Notes: a model not told the origin generated them from the letters alone. Numbered from the stretch's first letter, positions 1 to 8,167 are shown. The stretch is 34,127 nucleotides of DNA from Pseudomonadota bacterium (GCA_021785795.1 JAJYEK010000030.1:1-34127); one strand, 5' to 3'. Translations and numbers: made by a program.

Positions 1-212
1 ATCATCAGAAGTTCGCTATCGACACAGATAGGCGTGCGATCTCGATGCAGCATGATTTCGCGCAACGTCTCGCCGAGCTCGGTGCCGCCGGGCTCGCGCG
101 TGAGGAGGTGAGGGATGCCCGCCGACCGCAGCAGCCGGCGGATATATTCCAGACTCGTGCTCTTTCCGGCCCCCTCGATTCCCTCGAGCGTGACGAAGCG
201 CCCGCGGCTCAT
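1..212 (-). CDS. tmk: Thymidylate kinase, N-terminal part (truncated by window edge)
   Basis: dTMP kinase phosphorylates dTMP to dTDP with ATP in the cytoplasm, a step in dTTP synthesis. Only the first ~70 residues are in the window. The sequence begins MSRGRFVTLEGIEGAGKST, which carries the P-loop (residues ~10-19), and then shows TREPGGTELGE, the conserved DR/TREPGGT segment of the family. The ATG at 212 overlaps the mltG stop codon in an ATGA arrangement, so translation is probably coupled to mltG. The order mltG-tmk is the one known in E. coli. The rest of the gene, and probably holB, lies beyond position 1. Confidence 0.93.
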   Translation of the reverse strand, partial: MSRGRFVTLEGIEGAGKSTSLEYIRRLLRSAGIPHLLTREPGGTELGETLREIMLHRDRTPICVDSELLM

Positions 213-1297
213 GAAGCAGCGTGGCCGGCACGGCGCAGGGTGGCGCGCCGCGCCGCAGGAGCGGTGGCGCGGCGCGTTGCCGTCCGATGCTGCGGGACTC
301 CGCCGTGCAGCTGATACTTGATGACAGCCCGGTCCTGGCCCTGGAGGGTGTCGGAGAACACATGGGTTCCGTTACCGCGGGCCACGAAGTACAGCGCCTT
401 GGTCGCAACCGGGTTGAGCGCCGCATACAGCGCTTCCTTGCTCGGCATGGAGATCGGCGTCGGCGGCAGACCGGATATCATGTAGGTATTGTACGGCGTC
501 CAGCGCCTCAGATCGGCTGTCGTGATCTTGCCATGGTAGCGGTTGCCCAGACCGTAGATCACGGTCGGATCGGTCTGCAGCTTCATGCCCAGCCGCAGCC
601 GGTTGTCGAAGACGCCTGAAATGATGCGGCGCTCCGATGGCAGGCTCGCCTCTTTCTCGATGATGGAGGCAAGAATCAGGGCCTGATCCGGTGTCTTGAG
701 CGGGACCGACCGGTCGCGTTCGGCCCATTCCTTGCGCAGCGCGCGCTGCATCCGACGATAGGCGCGTTCGAGGACCGTCCGATCGGACATGCCGGCCGCG
801 TAGTCGTAGGTGTCCGGAAAAAACCGTCCCTCGGGCATGACGCCAGGATGCCCGAGACTCGCCATGATCTCGGCCGGCGTCAGATTGCGCAGCGTATGGA
901 GCATGTGCGGTGCCGCCTCCAGCGCCTGCATGACCTGGGCGAACGTCCAGCCGTCGATAATGGTGAACGGGTACTGCACCACCTTTCCTTCAATGACCTG
1001 CCGGAGCATTCCGAGCGCGGTGATGCCGGGAGGAAAGCGGTATTCGCCGGCCTTCAGGCCGCGGCTCTCTCCTTCCAGGTAGGCCAGCAGCACCAGGCTG
1101 CGCGGATCCGGCAGGACATGCTCAGCGTAAAGACCGCGGCTGAAGTCGTGCAGGCTGGTGCCCGGCTGCACGGTGTAGATATTCGGTGGGGGCGATAGCG
1201 GTCTCAGGCTGAACCACAGGAGATAGGCGCCAGCGCCCGCTACCAGCGCCGCGGCCGCAAAGATCCCGTACTTGATCGCTCCAAATAGTTTTCCCAA
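209..1297 (-). CDS. mltG: Endolytic murein transglycosylase MltG (YceG-like)
   Basis: MltG is an inner-membrane lytic transglycosylase that cuts nascent glycan strands and so ends peptidoglycan polymerisation. The predicted protein has 362 residues: an N-terminal membrane anchor (~9-28), a LysM-like N-domain and the YceG catalytic domain. IIEKEAS (~212-218) contains the catalytic Glu known from E. coli, followed by the conserved LQTDPTVIYG and PYNTY segments. I chose a TTG start at 1297 because GAGGA lies 8 nt upstream and the anchor follows at once; an upstream reading frame to ~1507 adds ~70 Arg-rich residues without family resemblance. The C-terminus ends in an Ala/Arg-rich tail of ~30 residues beyond the domain. 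The stop overlaps the tmk start. Confidence 0.92.
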   Translation of the reverse strand: MGKLFGAIKYGIFAAAALVAGAGAYLLWFSLRPLSPPPNIYTVQPGTSLHDFSRGLYAEHVLPDPRSLVLLAYLEGESRGLKAGEYRFPPGITALGMLRQVIEGKVVQYPFTIIDGWTFAQVMQALEAAPHMLHTLRNLTPAEIMASLGHPGVMPEGRFFPDTYDYAAGMSDRTVLERAYRRMQRALRKEWAERDRSVPLKTPDQALILASIIEKEASLPSERRIISGVFDNRLRLGMKLQTDPTVIYGLGNRYHGKITTADLRRWTPYNTYMISGLPPTPISMPSKEALYAALNPVATKALYFVARGNGTHVFSDTLQGQDRAVIKYQLHGGVPQHRTATRRATAPAARRATLRRAGHAAS

Positions 1298-1678
1298 ATG
1301 CCGGTTCCTCGTGTCGCAGCGGCGCGTCCGTGCCCCTTGTTCCTGTGTCGCCTGCCGGTGTGGGAACGGCGGTCGACGGTTAGTGACTTCGTACCGCGGA
1401 TCCCGCACTGCACGCCGAGAGTCACCGCTGCAGTGGACCGTCCCGCGTTCCGCCACCCTCCGCAGGGGCAACGGAAACCGCATAATATTCAGCGGCTCAT
1501 GATACATTCAGCGACCGCGAACTGCGAGCTGGGCCGGAATGGGCCGGAAACACGGCGGTGCCGGCGGCCGCTGCGTACGGGCGCATCCGGCTTGCGGTGG
1601 GCGCTGCGCCCCACCGAAGCCCGCGCGGTTCGCCGCGGCATTTCCGCTGCTCGCGGCCCTGGCCTGACGGCACGCCAG

Positions 1679-1708
1679 TTGTGCGGGCAGCCAATAAGGA
1701 ATTATATT
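1679..1708 (+). promoter_or_regulatory. Candidate sigma-70 promoter for the cytochrome c gene
   Basis: TTGTGC (1679-1684) and TATATT (1703-1708) are separated by 18 nt and lie in an AT-rich island of the otherwise GC-rich 1298-1808 intergenic stretch. Transcription from here would give a leader of about 95 nt. The rest of this 511-nt divergent region shows no gene I can support. No clear mltG promoter was found on the other strand. Confidence 0.4.
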
Positions 1709-1808
1709 CTTAGACTCGCCCTAATCGGTGATACCGTGGCGATATCCGTTTTGGTTCTGGGCAATTGATATTTTCAAACGAAGAAAATCCAAAGGACGAA
1801 TCCCTCTC

Positions 1809-2273
1809 ATGAAAAAACTTACCGCAGTCACTTCGGCATTGGCCGCAGCCATCACGCTCACATTCAGTCTTGCCGGCAACGTCCAGGCCGCGGGCGGATC
1901 TCCGGCAGCGGGACTCCAGGCTGCCGTGAACCACGGCCGGAACCTATTCGAACACGGCACGTTCGGGAGCAGCCGCCGCATGCACGGAGCGCCCGTGACG
2001 TGCAGCACGTGCCATATGGGAGGTGGTTTGGTCGCCGGCAGACTTCCGAACGGCAAGCCCCTCCCCAGCCTGGTCAACGCTGCCGCAATCTTTCCCCGCT
2101 ACAACCCCAATCTCCATCGCGTGGTGACGCTCGAGATGCAGATCCAGCACTGCATCAAGGGTGGGCTGGGTGGCAATCCGCCCGCATTCGGGAGCAAACC
2201 GATGGTAGACATGGTGGCTTATCTGCATTCAATCGCGAAGGGTCAACCCGTCAACTCCGGGGGCAAACCCTGA
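1809..2273 (+). CDS. Secreted mono-heme c-type cytochrome (TsdA/SoxX-like domain)
   Basis: A 154-residue periplasmic electron carrier. Residues 1-27 form a Sec signal peptide (MKK, hydrophobic stretch, cleavage after VQA). The mature part has one heme-attachment motif, CSTCH at 65-69. The following pattern (FPRYNP, then VVTLEMQIQHCI, then a C-terminal Met-rich MVDMVAYL helix) resembles the cytochrome domain of TsdA thiosulfate dehydrogenases and related Sox-type cytochromes. Met132 or Met135 could be the distal ligand. The ATG at 1809 has AAAGGA 12 nt upstream; an in-frame start at 1728 would bury the signal peptide. The gene stands alone, divergent from mltG, and interrupts the usual pabC-mltG order. 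The electron partner cannot be read from context. Confidence 0.88.
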   Translation: MKKLTAVTSALAAAITLTFSLAGNVQAAGGSPAAGLQAAVNHGRNLFEHGTFGSSRRMHGAPVTCSTCHMGGGLVAGRLPNGKPLPSLVNAAAIFPRYNPNLHRVVTLEMQIQHCIKGGLGGNPPAFGSKPMVDMVAYLHSIAKGQPVNSGGKP

Positions 2274-2363
2274 TACCCTGAGTTGTCCGGAGCATAAAAT
2301 CACTGCCGGGCTGCGCTGCCGCGCCGCAATCGGCCATCGGGCGCCGGGATCGGGAAAACCATG

Positions 2364-2403
2364 CCGGCCGGCACTGTTGCCGGCCGGTGCGGCGCCGGCA
2401 ACA
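2364..2403 (+). other. Two mutually exclusive 10-bp hairpins after the cytochrome gene
   Basis: Arm 2364-2373 (CCGGCCGGCA) is perfectly complementary to 2378-2387. Arm 2375-2384 (TGTTGCCGGC) is perfectly complementary to 2394-2403. The two stems share bases 2378-2384 and so exclude each other. No T-run follows, so this is not a standard terminator. The structure lies 90 nt after the cytochrome stop and 243 nt before the next gene. The remainder of the 2274-2646 gap holds no gene I can support. Confidence 0.55.
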
Positions 2404-2646
2404 ATCAGGGACGGGCCGGGCGCCCGGAACCGGCTGTACCTGGACTCCCGCCGGTTCCGGCCAGGCCGGCGCAAAGACAGGTCCGGTCACGACCCATGGG
2501 TGCAGATCCCGGGGGGTTGCGCCGGGCCAGCGCCGTGGACAGTGGCGGGCACGGCTCCGCGAAGCGGCCCTGCCCGGTCTCCCGGGAAACCGGTCGTGGT
2601 TCCGGCTGCGGGGCAGCGCGCCACGATCCGCCGTTGTTGCTGAGTC

Positions 2647-3345
2647 GTGTCTCGTTTCGCGCCCGCATGGGTCACGGCCAGCGTGGTGGCAGCCGGCCTG
2701 CTCGCAACCGCCGCCTGCGGCGCGCCCTATTCCCTGCCGGCACGGTCCGGCGCGACTCCGTCGCCGCGTTCGCGAAGCGCTGAGCTGCTCGTTGCGGTCG
2801 CGGTCGTGGATTACGGTTGGCACACCGGACTGGTCTTGCCGGCAACAGCGCTCGGGCCGCCTCTGGCGCCCCTGCGCGACCGGTTTCCAGGGGCAGAGTA
2901 TCTGATATTCGGATGGGGCAACCGGCGTTTTTACGAAACTGAAAACCCCGGCTCGGGCATGGCTGTGATGTCGCTGTTTCCCTCCCCCAGCGTTGTCTTT
3001 GTCCAGGGCGCGGGACAACGCCCGGTCCGGGTACCGCTGTCCGGCAGCGACGTGCGCTGGCTGTGTGTTTCCCCGTCGGGAATCCGCAGGCTCGATTCGT
3101 TTTTGGCCGGATATTTCCGAAAAGGACCGCACGGCGGGTTCATCAGCGCCGGACGCGGCTTGTTGCCGCGCAGCGAGTTCTTTGCTTCCACCGGCACGTA
3201 TGATGCATTCCATACGTGCAATACCTGGACTACCGAAGCCTTGCATGCCGCCGGATTGCCGATCGACAGCAGGGGGATCGTTTTTGCCACGCAGGTTATG
3301 GCGGAGATTCGGTCCCTGCCTGCGTGCGGCGGACAACCCCGCTGA
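2647..3345 (+). CDS. DUF2459-like protein, exported, function unknown
   Basis: A 232-residue protein resembling the DUF2459 (TIGR02117) family, whose biochemical function is not established. Family-like segments are YGWHTGLVLP (~57), the YLIFGWGNRRFYE block (~85-97) and HTCNTWTTEALHAAGLP (~190), with conserved His and Cys residues. The N-terminus (residues 1-26) is a hydrophobic export segment ending LLATAACG. It could be a lipoprotein signal with Cys25, although Thr at -3 is atypical. The start is GTG at 2647 without a clear Shine-Dalgarno, so the exact start is uncertain. It lies on the same strand as the cytochrome but 373 nt away, and converges on pabC. Confidence 0.75.
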   Translation: MSRFAPAWVTASVVAAGLLATAACGAPYSLPARSGATPSPRSRSAELLVAVAVVDYGWHTGLVLPATALGPPLAPLRDRFPGAEYLIFGWGNRRFYETENPGSGMAVMSLFPSPSVVFVQGAGQRPVRVPLSGSDVRWLCVSPSGIRRLDSFLAGYFRKGPHGGFISAGRGLLPRSEFFASTGTYDAFHTCNTWTTEALHAAGLPIDSRGIVFATQVMAEIRSLPACGGQPR

Positions 3346-3399
3346 CAGCATGGGGCCGGACGCGGCTGCCGTGCCGCCCGTACTTGCGCAGGACTTACC

Positions 3400-3423
3400 A
3401 CCCGGGCGCCCGGCATCCCGGGT
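3400..3423. terminator. Hairpin between convergent DUF2459-like gene and pabC
   Basis: ACCCGGG (3400-3406) pairs perfectly with CCCGGGT (3417-3423) across a 10-nt loop in the 95-nt gap between two convergent genes. There is no T-run on either strand, so it may act only as an mRNA 3'-end structure. Confidence 0.3.
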
Positions 3424-3440
3424 CTGCCGCTTGTGCCGGG

Positions 3441-4289
3441 CTATGTGTTGCCGCCGACCTCGAAACACTGCGCGTCGCGTACCGCCTCCTGCAGTAGCCG
3501 CGAGATCGCGCCGATGTCGTAACGGCTGTCCTCCAGCGCCACGACCGGCCACAGACCGATGATGCTGTTCGTCAGAAAGAGTTCATTCATCCGTTCGAAT
3601 TCGGCCGCGGTAATCCTCTTCTCCGCGCAGCGCAGCCCGAGCCTCTGCGCTGCCGCGATGACTTCCGCACGCATCACTCCGGCAACGCCTGCTTGCGATA
3701 AATCGGGCGTGACAAGGATGCCATCGGAAACGCCAAAGACATTGCTCATGGTCCCTTCGACCACATGACCGGACGGATCGCACATCAGCCCCTCGGCGAA
3801 CTCCCGGTCCCACTCCGTGCGCGCCAGAACCTGCTCAAGCCGGTTGAGGTGTTTGATTCCCGCCAGTTGCGGATTGATCGATGCCGGAGTGCGGCACCAG
3901 CGCACCTTCACGCCGAGATGCGCATACCGGGCGGGATGATCTGGCCAAGGCCAGACGGACACGATACGCACCGGCTTGGCCGCGACCGGGGGTGCATAGC
4001 CGCGACCCCCGCAGCCGCGGCTTATGATGATCTTGACCACCGCACGCTCCCGATCCCGACATAGCGAATCGATTTCGGCGCGCAGCACGTCCGCGTCCTG
4101 AACAGCGAGTCGCAACAGCTGGCACCCGGCACGCAGCCGCTGGAGGTGACGCTCCCAGAGCAGCGGCACGCCAGCGTGCACCGCTACCGTTTCGAATACA
4201 CCGTCGCCATAGTGCACGGACCGGTCGAAAACGGAGATCCGCGATTCGGAAACGCCGTCGATCAGTGTGGGTATAAAGGCGTCGTGCAT
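3441..4289 (-). CDS. pabC: Aminodeoxychorismate lyase (4-amino-4-deoxychorismate lyase)
   Basis: A PLP enzyme of fold type IV that releases pyruvate from aminodeoxychorismate to give 4-aminobenzoate for folate. The protein has 282 residues from the ATG at 4289. It shows the family blocks ISVFDRSVHYGDGVFET near the N-terminus and GIKHLNRLEQVLAR, whose Lys146 is the expected PLP Schiff-base residue. SNVFGV and TNSIIGLWPV follow later. A GTG at 4307 would add six residues; neither start has a strong Shine-Dalgarno. It follows pabB at close spacing, so the two steps of p-aminobenzoate synthesis are encoded together. Confidence 0.93.
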   Translation of the reverse strand: MHDAFIPTLIDGVSESRISVFDRSVHYGDGVFETVAVHAGVPLLWERHLQRLRAGCQLLRLAVQDADVLRAEIDSLCRDRERAVVKIIISRGCGGRGYAPPVAAKPVRIVSVWPWPDHPARYAHLGVKVRWCRTPASINPQLAGIKHLNRLEQVLARTEWDREFAEGLMCDPSGHVVEGTMSNVFGVSDGILVTPDLSQAGVAGVMRAEVIAAAQRLGLRCAEKRITAAEFERMNELFLTNSIIGLWPVVALEDSRYDIGAISRLLQEAVRDAQCFEVGGNT

Positions 4290-4322
4290 CGGAATCTTGC
4301 CGTCCACCCGGCCGCTACCGGC

Positions 4323-5720
4323 TCAGGCCCGTCCGAAGACGGCCAGTAGCCCCTTGGCCTTGGCGCGGGTCTCATCGAGTTCCCGCAACGGCTGGGAATC
4401 GGCGACGATGCCGCCGCCCGCGCGCAGCAGCACATCTCGCCCATCCACCACCAGGGTTCGGATCAGGATATTAAGATCCATGTCTCCATTGCGGTTCAGG
4501 TAGCCCATCGAACCCGTGTATGCTCCGCGCGGCGCTCTCTCGAGTTCCGCAATGATCTGCTGCGTACGCAGCTTCGGGCAGCCAGTAATGGTGCCTCCGG
4601 GGAACATCGCGCGGATCACTGCGCCCGGACGGACATCCGCGCGCAGCCTGCCTGCCACGTCCGATTCGAGGTGGTGCACATGGCGATAGGAAGTGACCTG
4701 CATTGTTTCGCTCACCTGGACAGTACCGGGCCTGCAGATGCGGCCGAGATCATTGCGTGCCAGGTCGATCAGCATTATGTGCTCGGCCCGCTCTTTCGGA
4801 TTGCGTGCAAGCCTGCGCGAATTGGCGTCATCTTCGGCCGGTTCATGACTGCGCGGACTGGTTCCGGCGATCGGGCGGGTCGAGATCCGGTCGCCACGCA
4901 CGCACACGAGCCGCTCGGGCGAGGAACTGATGATCGCCTGATCATGCCCGATGCTTGCGAGACCCGCAAACGGCGCGGGATTGGTGTGCCGCAGCTTACG
5001 GTAAAGATCGCCAGCCAGGGGTGCTGTGCGCAGTTCGATTTTCCAGGCGCGGGACAGATTGGCCTGGAATATGTCACCTGCCCGGATGTAGTCGAGCGCG
5101 CGTGCGATACGCTCCACATGAAGGGACGGATCCTCTTCGCGCACGTCCAGCACGTCGATCGGATTGCTTGGCACCTGACGGCAGTCCCGGACATCCTCGA
5201 TCATCGCCGGAATCAGCGCTGATGCCTGTTCCCGTTCACTCACGAGAAATGCCCGACCCTGCGCGTGGTCGCGGATCAGCGCAGCCGGGAAACGTGTGGC
5301 GACCGCAAGAGGAAAGGCGCCGTCCGCGGGCAGCGAAGCCAGCACCGGTTCGATATCGCGCGCCAGTTCATAGCCCAGATACAGGAACCACCCCCCGGTG
5401 AAAGGGACGCTGCCTGTGGAAAGGTCCGGCGCAGTCGCTTCAACGCACCACAGCCGATCCAGAGCCGTCAGAAAATCCCCGCCGATCCGCGCGCCGTCAA
5501 GCCATAGCTGGCGGTCGGACGCCAGCACAAGGCTGCTGCCGGGAAAGGCGAAGAGGATGTCGTAGCGTGCCTGGGCAGTCCCCTGCGCCGTGCTTTCCAG
5601 AAGATGCGGATACCGTCGCGGCTGAGCGCGGTGAAGCAGCGCGGGATCGGGAAACTGCCCGAGCGCGTGGACGACGCAACCGTTTTCGCCCACGCTTGGG
5701 TCCAGCGCCGGTCGATTCAC
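4323..5720 (-). CDS. pabB: Aminodeoxychorismate synthase component I
   Basis: Converts chorismate and ammonia (usually from the glutaminase PabA) to aminodeoxychorismate in folate synthesis. The product has 465 residues, close to E. coli PabB. The chorismate-binding domain shows ISSSPERL, KERAEHIMLIDLARNDLG, FPGGTITGCPK and AGGGIVADS. The start is GTG at 5720, overlapping the fabF stop in GTGA, so translation is coupled; upstream in-frame sequence is fabF shadow. One odd point: the motif is RPIAGT (Ala285), as in anthranilate synthase TrpE, where E. coli PabB has PIKGT with the Lys nucleophile. The neighbouring pabC supports PabB, but a TrpE-like activity cannot be excluded by sequence reading. 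No pabA is in the window. Confidence 0.88.
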   Translation of the reverse strand: MNRPALDPSVGENGCVVHALGQFPDPALLHRAQPRRYPHLLESTAQGTAQARYDILFAFPGSSLVLASDRQLWLDGARIGGDFLTALDRLWCVEATAPDLSTGSVPFTGGWFLYLGYELARDIEPVLASLPADGAFPLAVATRFPAALIRDHAQGRAFLVSEREQASALIPAMIEDVRDCRQVPSNPIDVLDVREEDPSLHVERIARALDYIRAGDIFQANLSRAWKIELRTAPLAGDLYRKLRHTNPAPFAGLASIGHDQAIISSSPERLVCVRGDRISTRPIAGTSPRSHEPAEDDANSRRLARNPKERAEHIMLIDLARNDLGRICRPGTVQVSETMQVTSYRHVHHLESDVAGRLRADVRPGAVIRAMFPGGTITGCPKLRTQQIIAELERAPRGAYTGSMGYLNRNGDMDLNILIRTLVVDGRDVLLRAGGGIVADSQPLRELDETRAKAKGLLAVFGRA

Positions 5721-6958
5721 TTCATGCGCCGCAGCACCAGAGTTCCGTTGGTGCCGCCGAATCCAAACGAATTGGTCAGCGCCACGTCGATGCGCATGTC
5801 GCGGGCGGTGTTTGGCACGTAGTCCAGATCGCACATCGGTTCAGGCTCGAACAGGTTGATCGTCGGTGGCGCAACACCGTGGTGTATGGCGAGTGCGGTA
5901 TAGGCTGCCTCCACACCTCCGGCGGCGCCGAGCAGATGCCCGGTCATGGACTTGGTGGAGCTGATCGCCAGGCGGTAGGCGTAATCCCCGAAGGCCTGTT
6001 TGACGGCATTGGTCTCGGCGCGGTCCCCGAGCGGCGTGGAGGTCCCGTGGGCATTGATATACTGGACCTCGGTTGGGTTGACTCCGGCATTGCGCAGGGC
6101 ATTGCGCATGCAGCGCGCCGCACCTTCGCCGCTCTCCTGGGGGCTGGTTATGTGGTAGGCGTCCCCGCTCATGCCGAAGCCGCACAGTTCGGCATAGATG
6201 CGCGCGCCGCGGCGCCGCGCGCATTCCAGTTCTTCCAGCACCACAATCCCGGCGCCCTCGCCCAGCACAAAGCCGTCCCGGTCCTTGTCCCACGGCCGGC
6301 TTGCGGTTGCCGGATCGTCGTTGCGTGTGCTGAGCGCGCGCGCATTTCCGAAGCCGGCCATGCCGGTGGGTGTAACGGTAGACTCTGCGCCGCCGGCCAC
6401 CATCACGTCCGCGTCGCCGTACTCGATGATGCGGGCCGCATCGCCGATCGCGTGGGTTGCCGTCGCACAGGCCGTGACCATGGCAAGGTTCGGCCCCCGC
6501 AGCCCGAAGAGAATCGACAGATTTCCCGATATCATGTTGATGATCGTCATCGGGATGTAGAACGGCGAAATGCGTCTGTGGCCCTTTTCCAGGATCGTGC
6601 GTGTCCCGTTCTCGATGGTCTGCAGACCTCCGATGCCGGCACCGATGTGCACGCCGATGCGCTCGGCATTTTCTTCGTTGATTTCCAGCGCCGCATCCCG
6701 TATCGCCTCGATCCCCGCGGCGATGCCGAGCTGCATGAACCGGTCCATCCTGCGGCTCTCCTTCTCGCTGATGAATTTTCCGGGATCGAAATTCTTGACC
6801 TCGCCCGCGATGGTCGAGGGGTAGCCGCTGGCGTCAAACTGGGTGATGGTGCCTATCCCGCTTCTGCCGGTGGTGACGCCTCGCCAGTTTTCTTCCACAC
6901 CGATGCCGAGCGGGGAGACTATTCCCAGCCCGGTGATGACAACGCGACGCTTGCTCAA
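5717..6958 (-). CDS. fabF: Beta-ketoacyl-ACP synthase II
   Basis: Condenses malonyl-ACP with acyl-ACP in fatty-acid elongation. The product has 413 residues, the same as E. coli FabF. It contains the active-site Cys164 in VTACATATHAIG, the His of NAHGTSTPLGD, and the second His in SMTGHLLGAAGG. The start is TTG at 6958: GAGAGGA lies 7 nt upstream and the protein then begins SKRRVVITGLG as in the family. A rho-independent terminator separates it from acpP, so fabF probably receives read-through or has its own promoter. Its stop overlaps the pabB start. Confidence 0.96.
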   Translation of the reverse strand: MSKRRVVITGLGIVSPLGIGVEENWRGVTTGRSGIGTITQFDASGYPSTIAGEVKNFDPGKFISEKESRRMDRFMQLGIAAGIEAIRDAALEINEENAERIGVHIGAGIGGLQTIENGTRTILEKGHRRISPFYIPMTIINMISGNLSILFGLRGPNLAMVTACATATHAIGDAARIIEYGDADVMVAGGAESTVTPTGMAGFGNARALSTRNDDPATASRPWDKDRDGFVLGEGAGIVVLEELECARRRGARIYAELCGFGMSGDAYHITSPQESGEGAARCMRNALRNAGVNPTEVQYINAHGTSTPLGDRAETNAVKQAFGDYAYRLAISSTKSMTGHLLGAAGGVEAAYTALAIHHGVAPPTINLFEPEPMCDLDYVPNTARDMRIDVALTNSFGFGGTNGTLVLRRMK

Positions 6959-7000
6959 TCGGAAATCCTCTCGCTCGTTAGCCGGCTGCGCACGGGCAGG

Positions 7001-7044
7001 CAAAACCAAAAGGGCCGCCCCACGCACCGTGGCAGGCGGCCCTT
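7001..7044 (-). terminator. Rho-independent terminator downstream of acpP
   Basis: On the minus strand the arms AAGGGCCGCC (7044-7035) and GGCGGCCCTT (7019-7010) form a 10-bp stem, with a small inner CCACG/CGTGG stem. It is followed directly by a T-rich tract, TTTTGGTTTTG (to ~7000). It lies just after the acpP stop and before the fabF ribosome-binding site, and would reduce transcription into fabF-pabB-pabC. Confidence 0.85.
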
Positions 7045-7061
7045 AGCGCACTGATCGCTGC

Positions 7062-7298
7062 TTACTTCAGGTGCGCATTGATATAGTCGATCGCCTGTTT
7101 GACCGTGGTAATCTTCTCTGCCTCTTCGTCCGGGATTTCGCAGTCAAATTCTTCTTCCAGGGCCATCACCAGTTCGACCGTGTCGAGAGAGTCCGCGCCC
7201 AGGTCATCGACGAAGGACGATTCCTTGGTGACTTCGCTCTCGTTGACGCCCAGCTGCTCCACGACGATTTTCATGACGCGTTCATCTACACTGCTCAT
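7062..7298 (-). CDS. acpP: Acyl carrier protein
   Basis: Small acidic cytoplasmic carrier of acyl intermediates in fatty-acid synthesis. The 78-residue product has the DSL motif [10 protein letters not shown], with Ser37 as the 4'-phosphopantetheine attachment site, and ends INAHLK. The ATG at 7298 has GGAGG 11 nt upstream. It lies between fabG and fabF as in E. coli and is followed by a strong terminator, which fits its usual high expression relative to downstream genes. Confidence 0.97.
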   Translation of the reverse strand: MSSVDERVMKIVVEQLGVNESEVTKESSFVDDLGADSLDTVELVMALEEEFDCEIPDEEAEKITTVKQAIDYINAHLK

Positions 7299-7354
7299 GG
7301 TTACGGTATCCTCCAGAAAATTGCTAAAAATCACGCTTGCCGGCCTCACGAGGC

Positions 7355-7383
7355 CGCATAGTTAACACGATAAGTCCGGCCAA
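7355..7383 (-). promoter_or_regulatory. Weak candidate promoter for acpP
   Basis: On the minus strand TTGGCC (7383-7378) and TATGCG (7360-7355) are spaced 17 nt in the 104-nt fabG-acpP gap. Both hexamers match consensus only partly. The -10 overlaps a small palindrome, CGGCCTCACGAGGCCG (7341-7356). An internal acpP promoter is known in E. coli; here it is only a suggestion. Confidence 0.25.
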
Positions 7384-7402
7384 GTCTACCGCGCCGGGGC
7401 GG

Positions 7403-8146
7403 TCAGTTCATGAACATGCCGCCATTGACATGCAGCGTCATCCCGGTGATGTAGGCGGCAGCGCCCCCAGCCAGGAAGGCCACGGCACGGGCCACATCTG
7501 CCACACTTCCCAGCCGACCGAGCGGAATCTGCCCGGTCAGCATGGCGCGCTGCTCGTCGGAGAGCGCCCGGGTCATATCCGTCTCGATAAACCCCGGGGC
7601 CACGGCATTCACCGTGATGTTGCGCGATCCGATCTCGCGTGCCAGCGCATGCGTGAAGCCGACGATTCCGGCCTTGGCGGCCGCATAGTTGCTTTGCCCG
7701 GCATTGCCGGTGTAACCCACTACGGATGTAATGCTGATGATGCGGCCTTTGCGTGCCTTGAACATCGATCGCAGGCAGGCCTTCGACAGACGGTAGACGG
7801 ACTTCAGGTTGGTGTCCAGAATCGCATCCCACTCCTCGTCCTTCATGCGCAGCAGGAGATTGTCGCGCGTGATACCGGCATTATTGACAAGGATGCTGGG
7901 TGCGGTCCAGGACTTCTGCATCTGTTCCAGGCCGGCGTCGATCGAGCCCTGGTCGGTGACGTTGAGCACCATTCCTGCTCCACGAATACCGTTTTCCTGC
8001 AATAGCTTGCTGATGTTTTTTGATCCTTCTTCCGAAGTAGCGGTTCCAATCACGACTGCGCCCCGGCGACCCAGTTCGACCGCGATTGCGGCACCGATGC
8101 CCCGACTCGCACCCGTGACCAAGGCCACTTCCGCTTCCAGCGACAT
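7403..8146 (-). CDS. fabG: 3-oxoacyl-ACP reductase
   Basis: NADPH-dependent short-chain dehydrogenase that reduces beta-ketoacyl-ACP. The product has 247 residues, with the cofactor motif TGASRGIG near the N-terminus, NNAG, and the catalytic Ser-Tyr-Lys set (SITSVVG, Tyr154 and Lys158 in SNYAAAKAG). The ATG at 8146 is preferred over 8152 because the GGGGGG Shine-Dalgarno is about 7 nt upstream of it but almost abuts the earlier ATG. The N-terminus then matches E. coli FabG in length. The gene lies 21 nt after fabD. Confidence 0.96.
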   Translation of the reverse strand: MSLEAEVALVTGASRGIGAAIAVELGRRGAVVIGTATSEEGSKNISKLLQENGIRGAGMVLNVTDQGSIDAGLEQMQKSWTAPSILVNNAGITRDNLLLRMKDEEWDAILDTNLKSVYRLSKACLRSMFKARKGRIISITSVVGYTGNAGQSNYAAAKAGIVGFTHALAREIGSRNITVNAVAPGFIETDMTRALSDEQRAMLTGQIPLGRLGSVADVARAVAFLAGGAAAYITGMTLHVNGGMFMN

Positions 8147-8167
8147 AGTCATTCCCCCCTTACTGGC

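Noticed and set aside
1768..1784. TTGAT/TCAA half-sites upstream of the cytochrome gene as an FNR box
   Set aside because: The half-sites TTGA and TCAA are one base too close (N5 instead of N6), so it is not a proper FNR-type site.
2251..3552. Long minus-strand open frame of 433 codons opposite the DUF2459-like gene
   Set aside because: It is Arg/Gly/Ala-rich with no recognisable motif, and the plus strand in the same place has family-like blocks and an export segment. High-GC DNA gives such antisense frames often.
5567..7054. Plus-strand open frame of 495 codons opposite fabF
   Set aside because: It is antisense to a fully conserved fabF with intact active-site residues.
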